Assembly: GCF_018678075.1 (NCBI RefSeq)
Contig: NZ_JAHHIR010000033.1
Location: 82,036 to 146,035, forward strand
Reading direction: 5' to 3'
Length of the DNA stretch: 64,000 nucleotides
Source: Epibacterium ulvae
GTDB lineage: Bacteria > Pseudomonadota > Alphaproteobacteria > Rhodobacterales > Rhodobacteraceae
Both the position numbers and the translations under genes were made by a program. The notes beneath the pieces were generated by a model. The model worked only from the letters and a program-made list of their open reading frames with translations. It made no database searches and was not told the DNA's origin. This document shows positions 53,924 to 62,479 of this stretch, in pieces (position 1 is the first letter of the stretch; every line of letters starts with the position of its first letter).

Positions 53924-54025
53924 GAGCGGCCCCCATCTAACTTGCAGGAGGTCATAGGCACACGTATCAAACTATTTGTGACGCTTACGTAAAAATTTTG
54001 TAAACCGCATATCTGGGCGTCGAAA

Positions 54026-54051
54026 AAGAAAAAGCGGCGTTCACCGCCGCT
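54026..54051 (-). terminator. Intrinsic terminator of rpe
   Basis: On the minus strand AGCGGCG (54051-54045) pairs with CGCCGCT (54039-54033) around 5 nt, followed by TTTTCTTTTTC. It lies 27 nt after the rpe stop. Confidence 0.88.
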
Positions 54052-54077
54052 CTCTCCTGCTCAAATGTGAGGCTGGT

Positions 54078-54767
54078 TTAGGTCCAGGCGCCCTCGGCCG
54101 CCGCGCGGATGCCTTTGATGTTGTCGCCGTAAACCTCGGGGTTGGTCACCGAACCGCCCCGGAAAACCGCAGAACCCGCAACCAGAACATCCGCTCCGGC
54201 TTCGGCCACTAATGGCGCGGTTTTCGGATCCACGCCGCCGTCGATTTCAATATGGATCCGACGGTCGCCAATCATCGCGCGCAGCTTGCGGATCTTGGTG
54301 GTCATATCGATGAACTTCTGACCGCCAAAGCCTGGGTTCACCGTCATCACACAGACCAGATCGGTCAGATCCAGCAGATGCTCGATCGCCTCCGCCGGGG
54401 TGCCGGGGTTCAGGGCCACGCCCGCTTTCATTCCTGCGCCACGGATCGCTTGCAGCGTGCGGTGAATATGCGGCCCCGCTTCGATATGCGCCGTCAGGAC
54501 ATCGGCGCCCGCATCCGCATAGGCATCAATATAGGGGTCAACCGGTGCGATCATCAGATGCACATCCATGACCGTTTTGACATGCGGGCGGAACGATTTC
54601 ACCGCTGCTGGACCAAAGGTCAGGTTCGGCACGAAATGTCCGTCCATCACATCCACATGCACCCAATCTGCGCCTTGGGCCTCAATCGCTTGGATTTCCT
54701 GGCCAAAATTGGCGAAATCCGCCGAGAGGATAGACGGGGCAATCTTGATTTTACGGTCAAAAGACAT
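54078..54767 (-). CDS. rpe: Ribulose-phosphate 3-epimerase
   Basis: TIM-barrel enzyme interconverting ribulose 5-phosphate and xylulose 5-phosphate. IAPSILSADFANFGQEI opens the barrel, VHVDVMDGHFVPNLTFGP and VNPGFGGQKF are conserved catalytic strands. The ATG at 54767 gives 229 residues; a longer frame is not supported. It may also be linked to the pentose phosphate salvage from C-P lyase, though this is only proximity. Confidence 0.95.
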   Translation of the reverse strand: MSFDRKIKIAPSILSADFANFGQEIQAIEAQGADWVHVDVMDGHFVPNLTFGPAAVKSFRPHVKTVMDVHLMIAPVDPYIDAYADAGADVLTAHIEAGPHIHRTLQAIRGAGMKAGVALNPGTPAEAIEHLLDLTDLVCVMTVNPGFGGQKFIDMTTKIRKLRAMIGDRRIHIEIDGGVDPKTAPLVAEAGADVLVAGSAVFRGGSVTNPEVYGDNIKGIRAAAEGAWT

Positions 54768-54971
54768 GGGGGCAGGTCCTGTCATGTGCTGGTTTGGCGC
54801 CTCTATAACGACTGAGGCGGTCCAACAGCAAGGCAAAGACCGCAAACCTGTCGCATTCGCCGCAACCTGCCCACCGTGGCGCGGATCCGACCCAAAGTCA
54901 CAGCCCCACCTCTATTGCGCGCGCGCCCCGCTTGCGTCATGATCGTGCGACACAATAATTATGGATATCGG

Positions 54972-55427
54972 ATGCGCAAATTCCTTGTTGTTTTGGACGA
55001 CAGCCGTGAGTGCCTGAATGCGATGCGGTTCGCGGCGATGCGGGCGGCCCACACCGGCGGTGGCGTCACGATCCTGTCGATCATCCCTCCGGATGAGTTC
55101 AATCACTGGATCGGTGTCGGCGAAGTGATGCGCGAAGAAACCCGCGAACGTATCACCGTGCATTTCGAAGTCTTTGCCAAATGGATGCGCGACCGCCAGG
55201 ATATTGATCCCGAACTTGTGATTCGCGAAGGCGATGCTGTGCCCGAAATCTTGGCGCAAATCACCGAAGATCCGGAAATTGGCGTGCTTGTGCTTGGCGC
55301 TGGCAACGAACGCTCGGGCCCCGGACCGCTGGTCAATCAGCTCAGCAAATCCGCCGGCACCCTGCCGGTTCCTGTTACCATCGTACCCGGCGATCTGTCC
55401 AAAGAAAAACTGGAAGAGATCACCTGA
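54972..55427 (+). CDS. Universal stress protein family
   Basis: A 151-residue UspA-domain protein. The opening FLVVLDDSRECLNAMRFAAMRAAHTGG and the end SKSAGTLPVPVTIVPG are typical. The ATP-binding glycine motif GX2GX9G(S/T) is partly visible as GAGNERSGPGPLVNQLSKSAG. The ATG at 54972 is preferred; an upstream frame from 54876 is possible. Divergent from rpe. Confidence 0.87.
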   Translation: MRKFLVVLDDSRECLNAMRFAAMRAAHTGGGVTILSIIPPDEFNHWIGVGEVMREETRERITVHFEVFAKWMRDRQDIDPELVIREGDAVPEILAQITEDPEIGVLVLGAGNERSGPGPLVNQLSKSAGTLPVPVTIVPGDLSKEKLEEIT

Positions 55428-55472
55428 TCCCCTCCCCTACCCTTTCCCAGAATACCGATGCGCGTGGCCTTT

Positions 55473-56054
55473 TTACTGGCGCGCCCGATGCGCCTTGACC
55501 TTGGCGCGATTGCCGCAAACGGCCATGCTGCACCATCGGCGCCGGTTGTTGCGCGTGTTATCGTGAAACCAATAGGTGCACGTGGGCGAACCACATTCGC
55601 GCATCCGCTCGGGCGTGTTCAAACAATATAGCTCAGCAATCTCCACAGCCACCCGCACGACCAGATCATCAGCCGTCTCCAACAATGGCTGAAACCTCAT
55701 ATTTCGTTGGCCTTCGGCGCCTGTTTCGATCTCGTAATGGCCGCGCCCCGTGGTCAGCAGATCGTTCAGGCGCGCCATAAATTCGGGTGAGGCTTCGGGG
55801 ATATTTTCCTGCATCTCAGTGCGCAACGCACGTAACGTATCCGCCGCCTTCTCCAGATCATCCGCCGTCAACGCCGCCGCCAGACGCGCCGCTTCTTTTG
55901 CCGTCAGCAGCCCAACCGCCGCCATCCAGGACAACAGCTCCTGACCGTTCACCAACCAGTCCAGCTCTGCGCCGTATGGGGCGCCGATGGTGTTGACGAC
56001 TTCCAGACCAACATGATCCGCAATCAAATAAGGAGCAGGCAGATTTGACGCCAT
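55473..56054 (-). CDS. CGNR zinc-finger transcriptional regulator
   Basis: A 193-residue protein with an N-terminal ABATE-type helical domain and a C-terminal CGNR zinc finger. The finger reads CGSPTC, 16 residues, then CSMAVCGNRAKVKAHRAR, so the four cysteines and the CGNR motif are complete. Divergent from the azoreductase gene, which it probably regulates through the inverted repeat between them; this is inference. Confidence 0.85.
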   Translation of the reverse strand: MASNLPAPYLIADHVGLEVVNTIGAPYGAELDWLVNGQELLSWMAAVGLLTAKEAARLAAALTADDLEKAADTLRALRTEMQENIPEASPEFMARLNDLLTTGRGHYEIETGAEGQRNMRFQPLLETADDLVVRVAVEIAELYCLNTPERMRECGSPTCTYWFHDNTRNNRRRWCSMAVCGNRAKVKAHRARQ

Positions 56055-56082
56055 ATTTTTACCTTCCAGTGATGAAGTTCAC

Positions 56083-56120
56083 AACTCTGTGTGGAGTGCT
56101 GCAACCACCATAACAGAGTT
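56083..56120. promoter_or_regulatory. Inverted repeat and promoter between the CGNR regulator and azoR
   Basis: AACTCTGT (56083-56090) and ACAGAGTT (56113-56120) form a perfect 8-bp dyad, 30 bp centre to centre. The right arm touches a -35 hexamer TTGACA (56120-56125), followed 16 bp later by TGTAAC (56142-56147), a plausible azoR promoter. The layout suits an operator for the divergent CGNR protein. Confidence 0.5.
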
Positions 56121-56184
56121 TGACAAGTTACGCGAGTCGCCTGTAACCAATTAAACATATATTAGACAGTTACGGAGACGATCC

Positions 56185-56799
56185 ATGACCAAACTGCTGC
56201 ACATCGTTGCGTCCCCTCGTGGCGCAGAATCGAAATCCAACGCGCTGGCGTCGGCTTTTGTTGACTCGCAAAAAGCGAAAAACCCAGATCTGGACGTAGA
56301 CGTTCTAGACCTCTTTACCGAAGAGCTGCCCGCGTTTGACGGCGACCCAGCGGCTGCCAAGATGACCTTTTTTGGCGTTGGCGAAATGGACCCTGCAAAA
56401 GAGAAAGCCTGGGATCAGGTTGCATCTATCACGCAGCGTTTCATGTCCGCAGACCACATCGTCATCGGCGCGCCTATGTGGAACGGTGGCGTATCCTACC
56501 GCCTGAAGCATTACATCGACATCATCACGCAGCCGGGCATGCTGTTCGGTTTTGATCCAGAAAAAGGCTACTTTGGCCTGCTGGAAAACAAAAAAGCAAC
56601 CCTGATCACTTCTTCTGGCGTCTGGGCACCGGGTGCGGATGCGAAATACGGTTCCGACTTCCACAGCAACTACCTGCAATGGTGGCTGGAAACCATCGGC
56701 ATCAAAGACGTCGACACCGTGCGCTACCAGCCGTCCCTGCTGACAGCTGATCCGCAGGCCGGATACGACGCGGCTCTGGCAGAGCTGAAAGCCCTGTAA
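56185..56799 (+). CDS. azoR: FMN-dependent NADH:quinone/azo reductase
   Basis: Flavodoxin-fold NAD(P)H oxidoreductase of 204 residues. LLHIVASPRGAESKSNALASAF is the FMN phosphate-binding loop and GAPMWNGGVSYRLKHYIDIITQPGMLFGFD is the second FMN contact. AzoR proteins reduce quinones and azo dyes and protect against electrophiles. A GGAGACG site precedes the ATG; a terminator follows. Confidence 0.92.
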   Translation: MTKLLHIVASPRGAESKSNALASAFVDSQKAKNPDLDVDVLDLFTEELPAFDGDPAAAKMTFFGVGEMDPAKEKAWDQVASITQRFMSADHIVIGAPMWNGGVSYRLKHYIDIITQPGMLFGFDPEKGYFGLLENKKATLITSSGVWAPGADAKYGSDFHSNYLQWWLETIGIKDVDTVRYQPSLLTADPQAGYDAALAELKAL

Positions 56800-56815
56800 T
56801 CACCGTGTGGATGTA

Positions 56816-56862
56816 AAGACCTTGGCGGCTGCGCAAAAGCGTGGCCGTCTTTTTTCTGTTTA
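56816..56862 (+). terminator. Probable terminator of azoR
   Basis: An interrupted stem brings together AAGACC and GGCCGTCTT with an inner GCGC-AAAA-GCG loop, followed by TTTTTT. The stem has mismatches but the T-run is good. Confidence 0.6.
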
Positions 56863-56935
56863 GAATGGTTCCAAAACTTGACTTATCGCTGCATCAAGCG
56901 CATATGCCATAGGGCATTCTTAAGGAGGGTCCCGC

Positions 56936-57499
56936 ATGTTCATTCAGACAGAGTCGACGCCAAACCCGGCGACGCTGAAATTCCTTCCAGGCCAAACGGT
57001 ACTGGACGCGGGCACCGCTGATTTCCCATCCGCCGAAACGGCCGATAAATCCCCTCTGGCCACCCGCATCTTTGCGGTGACCGGTGTCGAGGGCGTGTTC
57101 TTTGGCAATGATTTTGTCACCGTGACCAAAGCCGAGGGCGTGGAATGGGATCACATCAAACCCGCCATCCTTGGTGCGGTGATGGAGCATTACCAATCCG
57201 GCCAGCCGGTTATGGCGTCTGATGCAGAGCAATCTTCAGGCCATGCAGAGCACACCGGCGAAGACGGCGAGATTGTCGACCAGATCAAAGAGCTTCTGGA
57301 CAGCCGCGTCCGCCCCGCTGTTGCACAAGACGGCGGCGACATCACGTTCCACGGTTTTGACCGCGGTGTGGTCTACCTGCATATGCAAGGCGCCTGCGCG
57401 AACTGCCCGTCGTCAACACTGACCCTGAAAATGGGCATTGAGAACCTGCTGCGCCACTATATCCCTGAGGTGATAGAGGTGCGCCCGGTTGCCGTCTGA
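56936..57499 (+). CDS. NifU/NfuA-like iron-sulfur cluster scaffold
   Basis: A 187-residue protein with an N-terminal Nfu_N domain (MFIQTESTPNPATLKFLPG) and a C-terminal NifU-like domain with Cys154 and Cys157 in GACANCPSS, the bridging 4Fe-4S ligands. It delivers clusters to apo-proteins such as MiaB-type radical SAM enzymes. AGGAGG precedes the ATG by 8 nt. It starts a run with tsaB and rimI. Confidence 0.93.
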   Translation: MFIQTESTPNPATLKFLPGQTVLDAGTADFPSAETADKSPLATRIFAVTGVEGVFFGNDFVTVTKAEGVEWDHIKPAILGAVMEHYQSGQPVMASDAEQSSGHAEHTGEDGEIVDQIKELLDSRVRPAVAQDGGDITFHGFDRGVVYLHMQGACANCPSSTLTLKMGIENLLRHYIPEVIEVRPVAV

Positions 57500-57503
57500 C
57501 AAG

Positions 57504-58103
57504 ATGCCAAGAAAAGATCCCAAGGTTTTGGCCTTTGATACTTCGGCCGCGCATTGCGCGGCCGCCGTGCTTTGTGGTGGTCGCATTGTGGCAGAACGTC
57601 TGGAACCCATGACGCGCGGTCAGGCCGAACGGTTGATGGTGCTGTTGGAAGAGGTCCTGACTGAGGCAGAGCTTACCTGGACAGATCTGGATGCCATCGG
57701 CGTCGGCGTCGGCCCCGGCAATTTCACCGGCATTCGCATCTCAGTCTCTGCTGCGCGGGGTCTGGCCTTGGGACTGGGGGTGCCTGCGGTGGGGGTGAAT
57801 GGTTTTGAAAGCCGTGCCCAAGACGGGATCTTGCCCGCAATCCCAGCGCCGCGCGACCATGTCTATATCGCCCTGCCAGACCAAGCGCCGCGTCTACTGC
57901 CGGTGGAAGAGGCCAACGCCTGCGCCCGCGGCGCCGGGCTGATGGTGGTGGCCGAGGCGAGCCCAGAGGGGATCGCCGCTCGCATCGCCCAAATCGCGGC
58001 CTCTCGCGCGACTGAAACCGTGAACCCGCCTGCGCCGCTTTACCTCAAACCTGCGGATGCAGCGCCATCCAAGGACAAGCCGCCTGCGCTTTTGGATGAC
58101 TAA
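57504..58103 (+). CDS. tsaB: tRNA threonylcarbamoyladenosine biosynthesis protein TsaB
   Basis: ASKHA-fold protein of 199 residues that scaffolds TsaD in t6A37 formation. VLAFDTSAAHCAAAVL is the opening and DAIGVGVGPGNFTGIRISVSAARGLAL is the family core. ATG codons at 57489 and 57504 are both possible, the first overlapping the NifU stop. It overlaps rimI by 8 nt. Confidence 0.92.
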   Translation: MPRKDPKVLAFDTSAAHCAAAVLCGGRIVAERLEPMTRGQAERLMVLLEEVLTEAELTWTDLDAIGVGVGPGNFTGIRISVSAARGLALGLGVPAVGVNGFESRAQDGILPAIPAPRDHVYIALPDQAPRLLPVEEANACARGAGLMVVAEASPEGIAARIAQIAASRATETVNPPAPLYLKPADAAPSKDKPPALLDD

Positions 58104-58542
58104 GACACTCACAGTGAAACACTTGGCCGCCACCCATCAGGCGGCCTTTACCCAGACGCGGGCCTGGGAGGCGGATGAGTTCGAAAGCCTTCTGACCAGC
58201 CCGCTGGTCTTTGCCACGGGCGACGCGCGCTGTTTTGCGCTGGTACGTGTCATTGCCGATGAGGCCGAGCTGCTCACCATCGCCACCCATCCAGACTACC
58301 AACGCCAGGGCCTTGCCAGCCTGGTGATGGAAAACTGGCAAGCGCAGGCTGCCACCAAAGGCACGCGTGAGGCGTTTCTGGAGGTCGCGGCAGACAATAC
58401 CGCCGCCTGCGCGCTTTATATGCGTTTTGGCTATGATATCGTTGCAACCCGCGCGGAATACTACCGCCGCAGCGACGGCACGATCTGCGACGCAATCGTC
58501 ATGAAACGGGTGTTATCCGCCCATAATTTACCCGACGTATAG
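58096..58542 (+). CDS. rimI: GNAT N-acetyltransferase, RimI-like
   Basis: GNAT-fold acetyltransferase of 148 residues next to tsaB, as is usual for rimI. The acetyl-CoA loop reads HPDYQRQGLASLVMENWQ, and EVAADNTAACALYMRFGYDIVATRAEYYRR is the typical C-terminal half. It acetylates the N-terminus of ribosomal protein S18 in E. coli; here by family. Its ATG overlaps the tsaB stop. Confidence 0.88.
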   Translation: MTKTLTVKHLAATHQAAFTQTRAWEADEFESLLTSPLVFATGDARCFALVRVIADEAELLTIATHPDYQRQGLASLVMENWQAQAATKGTREAFLEVAADNTAACALYMRFGYDIVATRAEYYRRSDGTICDAIVMKRVLSAHNLPDV

Positions 58543-58584
58543 GCTGATTTAGCGCCTATCTTCGACCAAACGGTCAAAAAGCCA

Positions 58585-58613
58585 TTGACCCCGCCGCCGG
58601 CTACCCTCTTAAT
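58585..58613 (+). promoter_or_regulatory. Predicted promoter of the BMP transporter operon
   Basis: TTGACC (58585-58590), 17 bp, CTTAAT (58608-58613). It is 80 nt before the binding-protein gene. A short dyad GACCAAACGGTC lies just upstream (58564-58575). Confidence 0.5.
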
Positions 58614-58694
58614 TCCGTGGCCTTACGTCACAAAGTCTTGCCCATAATGGGCCAAAAACAAACCCGTCCGAAATAACAAATCTGGGAGTAGACC

Positions 58695-59693
58695 ATGAGC
58701 CTGATGAAATCCTTTCTGGGTGCGGCCGCAACCCTTGCTATGACTGCTGGTCTGGCTGTTGCAGAACCCGCCCTGATCTTTGACCTTGGCGGTAAGTTCG
58801 ACAAATCCTTCAACGAAGCCGCTCACAATGGCGCGCAGCGTTGGGCGGAAGAGACCGGCGGCAAGTACCGCGAGATCGAACTGCAGTCCGAAGCCCAGCG
58901 TGAACAGGCCCTGCGCCGTTTCGCCGAAGCCGGAGCCAACCCTGTTGTGACCATGGGCTTTGCCATGGCTGATCCACTGTCCACCGTTGCCCCCGACTAC
59001 CCTGACACCAAATTCGTCGTGATCGACGTCAACTGGCTGGACCTGCCCAACGTGCGCCAGATCGGCTTTGCGGAACACGAAGGCTCCTACCTGGTAGGCA
59101 TGCTGGCGGCGATGTCGTCGAAATCCGGCACCGTTGGTTTCATCGGCGGTATGGATGTTCCACTGATCCGCCACTTTGCCTGTGGCTATGCACAGGGCGT
59201 CAAAGCGGTGAACCCGGACGCAACTGTTGTGGCCAATATGACTGGCACCACCCCGGCGGCCTGGAACGACCCGGTAAAAGGCTCTGAGTTGACAAAAGCA
59301 CAGATTTCCCAAGGCGCGGATGTTGTTTACGCGGCGGCGGGCGGCACCGGTGTTGGTGTTCTGCAAACCGCAGCCGACGAAGGCATCCTGTCTATCGGTG
59401 TGGACAGCAACCAAAACCACCTGCACCCGGGCAAGGTTCTGACCTCAATGCTGAAACGTGTCGACGTCGCTGTTTATGAGGCGATGAAAGCAGGCGAAGC
59501 GGTTGAAACCGGCGTCTTTACCATGGGTCTGGCCGAAGAAGGCGTCGGCTTTGCGATGGATGAATTCAACGCAGAACTGGTGTCCGAGGAAATGGCAACC
59601 AACGTCAACGCGGCACGCCAACAGATCATCGACGGCGAAGTCAGCGTTGCCAGCTACTATGCGGACAGCAGCTGCCCGGTTCTGGAATTCTAA
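58695..59693 (+). CDS. BMP-family periplasmic nucleoside-binding protein
   Basis: Basic membrane protein (BMP/PnrA) family binding protein of 332 residues. The signal peptide ends AGLAVAEP; no lipobox cysteine is present, so it is a soluble periplasmic form. LIFDLGGKFDKSFNEAAHNGA and SGTVGFIGGMDVPLIRHFACGY are family signatures. It feeds a nucleoside/purine importer encoded next. Good GGGAG site. Confidence 0.92.
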   Translation: MSLMKSFLGAAATLAMTAGLAVAEPALIFDLGGKFDKSFNEAAHNGAQRWAEETGGKYREIELQSEAQREQALRRFAEAGANPVVTMGFAMADPLSTVAPDYPDTKFVVIDVNWLDLPNVRQIGFAEHEGSYLVGMLAAMSSKSGTVGFIGGMDVPLIRHFACGYAQGVKAVNPDATVVANMTGTTPAAWNDPVKGSELTKAQISQGADVVYAAAGGTGVGVLQTAADEGILSIGVDSNQNHLHPGKVLTSMLKRVDVAVYEAMKAGEAVETGVFTMGLAEEGVGFAMDEFNAELVSEEMATNVNAARQQIIDGEVSVASYYADSSCPVLEF

Positions 59694-59736
59694 TCCACAC
59701 TACATCCGGGGTGTAACACCGCCCCTTGTCACTCTG

Positions 59737-59768
59737 CCCGGAGGACGCATGTTCCGCGTCTTCCGGGT
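59737..59768 (+). terminator. Hairpin between the binding-protein and ATPase genes
   Basis: CCCGGAGGACGC (59737-59748) and GCGTCTTCCGGG (59756-59767) form a 12-bp stem with one G-T pair and a 7-nt loop, followed by TTTCG. It could act as partial terminator or as a stabilising 3' end for the binding-protein mRNA. Confidence 0.65.
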
Positions 59769-59855
59769 TTCGAATAAAAACACCATGTGATAGCGGGCGG
59801 CGTCCATTTGCGACGCATCAACCGCCTCCAGCCCATGACGACAGTAGGAGCCCCG

Positions 59856-61385
59856 ATGACCGCCGCCGCAATCGAGCTCAAAAGTATTTCCAAGTCCTTT
59901 GGCCCGGTTCAGGCCAACAAAGACATCTCCATCCAGGTCCAACCGGGCACCATCCACGGCATCATTGGCGAAAACGGCGCGGGTAAATCCACGCTGATGA
60001 GCATCCTCTACGGCTTTTACAAAGCCGACAAAGGCGAGGTCTGGATCAATGGCAAACTGACCGAAATCCCCGACAGCCAGGCCGCCATCGCAGCCGGCAT
60101 CGGCATGGTGTTCCAGCACTTCAAACTGGTGGAAAACTTCACCGTCCTGGAAAACATTATCCTCGGCGCCGAAGATGGCGGCCTGTTGCGCCCCTCTTTG
60201 GCCAAGGCGCGCAAATCTCTGAAAACACTGGCCGCTGAGTATGATTTGAACGTCGACCCCGACGCCCGCATCGATAAGATTGGCGTTGGCATGCAACAGC
60301 GGGTCGAAATCCTCAAAGCGCTTTATCGTCAGGCCGATATTCTTATTCTGGATGAGCCCACCGGGGTTTTGACCCCGGCCGAGGCCGACCAGCTGTTTCG
60401 TATCCTCGACCGGCTGCGCAGCGAAGGCAAAACCATTGTCCTGATCACCCATAAACTGCGTGAGATCATGGAATACACCGACACCGTGTCGGTGATGCGC
60501 CGGGGTGAGATGACGGCCACTGTCAAAACGGCCGAGACCAGTCCAGAACATCTGGCCGAGCTGATGGTGGGCCGCAAAGTCCTGTTGCAGGTCGACAAAA
60601 TTCCCGCCAAACCCGCCGCCCCCGTGCTTGAGATTGAAAACTTGCGGGTGTCAGATGAGACCGGCGTGGAACGTGTCAAAGGCATCAACCTGACGGTCCG
60701 CGCCGGTGAAATCCTCGGCATTGCAGGCGTCGCGGGCAATGGCCAGTCGGAGCTTTTGGAAGTGCTTGGCGGCATGCGCACTGGCCAAGGCAGCATAAAA
60801 TTGCATGGCGCGCCCCTACCCCTGACCGGCTCAGGCGCCAATGGCCGTGCACGGCGTGCTGCCCATATCGGTCACGTCCCCGAAGATCGCCAGCGTGAAG
60901 GTCTGATCATGGACTTCCACGCCTGGGAAAACGTCGCCTTTGGTTATCACCGCGCACTCGAATTCCAAAAAGGCGTCCTGATGGACAACGCAGCCCTGCG
61001 CGCTGATACCGAAGCAAAAATGGAGAAATTCGACGTCCGCCCCCCCGATCCCTGGCTTGCGGCCAAGAATTTCTCCGGCGGCAACCAACAGAAAATCGTC
61101 GTCGCCCGCGAGATCGAGCGTAACCCCGACCTCTTGCTGGTTGGACAGCCCACCCGTGGTGTCGACATTGGCGCGATTGAGTTCATCCACCAACAGATTG
61201 TCGCCCTGCGTGACCAAGGCAAAGCCGTGCTACTGGTGTCGGTCGAGTTGGAAGAAATCCTGTCTCTGGCAGATCGCGTTGCGGTGATGTTTGACGGCCA
61301 TATCATGGGCGAACGCCAAGCCGCCGAGACTGACGAAAAAGAGCTGGGCCTCCTGATGGCAGGCATGACGGCGGAGACTGCATAA
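59856..61385 (+). CDS. Nucleoside ABC transporter, double ATPase
   Basis: A 509-residue ATPase with two ABC domains. Domain 1 has Walker A GENGAGKST and degenerate signature VGMQQRVEILKAL; domain 2 has GVAGNGQSE in place of Walker A, as usual in the ribose/nucleoside-type ATPases, and FSGGNQQKIVVAREI. The ATG at 59856 has TAGGAGC before it; a longer frame from 59787 overlaps the hairpin region and is rejected. Confidence 0.92.
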   Translation: MTAAAIELKSISKSFGPVQANKDISIQVQPGTIHGIIGENGAGKSTLMSILYGFYKADKGEVWINGKLTEIPDSQAAIAAGIGMVFQHFKLVENFTVLENIILGAEDGGLLRPSLAKARKSLKTLAAEYDLNVDPDARIDKIGVGMQQRVEILKALYRQADILILDEPTGVLTPAEADQLFRILDRLRSEGKTIVLITHKLREIMEYTDTVSVMRRGEMTATVKTAETSPEHLAELMVGRKVLLQVDKIPAKPAAPVLEIENLRVSDETGVERVKGINLTVRAGEILGIAGVAGNGQSELLEVLGGMRTGQGSIKLHGAPLPLTGSGANGRARRAAHIGHVPEDRQREGLIMDFHAWENVAFGYHRALEFQKGVLMDNAALRADTEAKMEKFDVRPPDPWLAAKNFSGGNQQKIVVAREIERNPDLLLVGQPTRGVDIGAIEFIHQQIVALRDQGKAVLLVSVELEEILSLADRVAVMFDGHIMGERQAAETDEKELGLLMAGMTAETA

Positions 61386-62479
61386 TGGAAAAAATGCCAA
61401 AATGGGCGGATGTCGTCCTGATCCCTTTGATCAGCCTGCTACTGGCAGCTGGCCTGTCCGCATTGGTGATCCTTGCCATCGGTGAAAGCCCGACCGAAGC
61501 CTTGAACCTGATGATCGAAGGCGCGCTTGGCTCGACCTATGGTTGGGGTTACACGCTCTATTACGCGACCAACTTCCTCTTTACCGGGCTAGCGGTTGCG
61601 GTGGCCTATCACGCGGGTCTGTTTAACATCGGCGGCGAAGGTCAGGCGATGCTGGGTGGCCTTGGCGTGGCCTATGCCTGCCTGTTCATTCCTTGGCCCC
61701 ATTGGACCGTGGCCCTGTTGTTTGCTAGCATTGCGGCCGGGCTGTTTGGTGCGACCTGGGCGGCGATCCCCGCCTATCTTCAGGCCAAACGCGGCAGCCA
61801 CGTGGTGATCACCACCATCATGTTCAACTTTATCGCAGCCGCTCTGCTGAACTATATGCTGGTCAATATCCTGAAACCCGAAGGCAGCTTTGACCCGGCC
61901 ACCGCACGTTTCCCCGAAGCGGTGCATCTGCCCTCCCTGCATGAAATCCTGCTGCCCTTTGGTATCAACTTCTCCAAAAACGCGCCCGCCAACGTCAGCC
62001 TTCTGGTGGCAATTGTCGCCTGTGTTCTAGTCTGGCTGCTGATCTGGCGCACCTGGCTGGGGTATGAGATCCGTTCTTATGGCAAGTCCGAGACCGGCGC
62101 GCGTTATGCCGGCATGTCCCCGGTCAAAATCACCATGATCGCCATGCTGATCTCTGGTGCGCTCTGCGGCATGATGGCGATCAACAACGTGATGGGAGAG
62201 GCCGAACGCCTGGTCCTCAACGCCACCGAAGGCGCGGGCTTCATCGGCATCGCGGTCGCCCTGATGGGGCGCAACCACCCGTTTGGCGTCTTTCTGGCGG
62301 CGATCCTCTTTGGGTTTCTGTACCAGGGTGGTGCCGAACTGGCGCTGTGGACCTCTATCCCACGGGAGCTGATCGTGGTCATCCAGGCCCTGGTCATCCT
62401 CTTCACCGGCGCGCTCGACAATATGGTGCGTATGCCGCTGGAAAAAATCTTTGTTGCTCTGCGGAAGGAAAAAGCCTGA
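61385..62479 (+). CDS. Nucleoside ABC transporter permease 1
   Basis: Inner-membrane permease, 364 residues, with about ten hydrophobic segments and GLAVAVAYHAGLFNIGGEGQAMLGGLG, the BPD_transp_2 signature. Its ATG shares one base with the ATPase stop, and its stop overlaps the next gene by one base. Forms a heterodimer with permease 2. Confidence 0.93.
   Translation: MEKMPKWADVVLIPLISLLLAAGLSALVILAIGESPTEALNLMIEGALGSTYGWGYTLYYATNFLFTGLAVAVAYHAGLFNIGGEGQAMLGGLGVAYACLFIPWPHWTVALLFASIAAGLFGATWAAIPAYLQAKRGSHVVITTIMFNFIAAALLNYMLVNILKPEGSFDPATARFPEAVHLPSLHEILLPFGINFSKNAPANVSLLVAIVACVLVWLLIWRTWLGYEIRSYGKSETGARYAGMSPVKITMIAMLISGALCGMMAINNVMGEAERLVLNATEGAGFIGIAVALMGRNHPFGVFLAAILFGFLYQGGAELALWTSIPRELIVVIQALVILFTGALDNMVRMPLEKIFVALRKEKA

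Noticed and set aside
53924..54000. Possible PHO box upstream of phnC
   Set aside because: GCGTCACAAATAG resembles half of a CTGTCAT-type repeat, but the second half does not fit and the match is too weak to call.
54876..54971. N-terminal extension of the universal stress protein
   Set aside because: The added residues are basic and unlike the family; the ATG at 54972 gives a normal UspA start.
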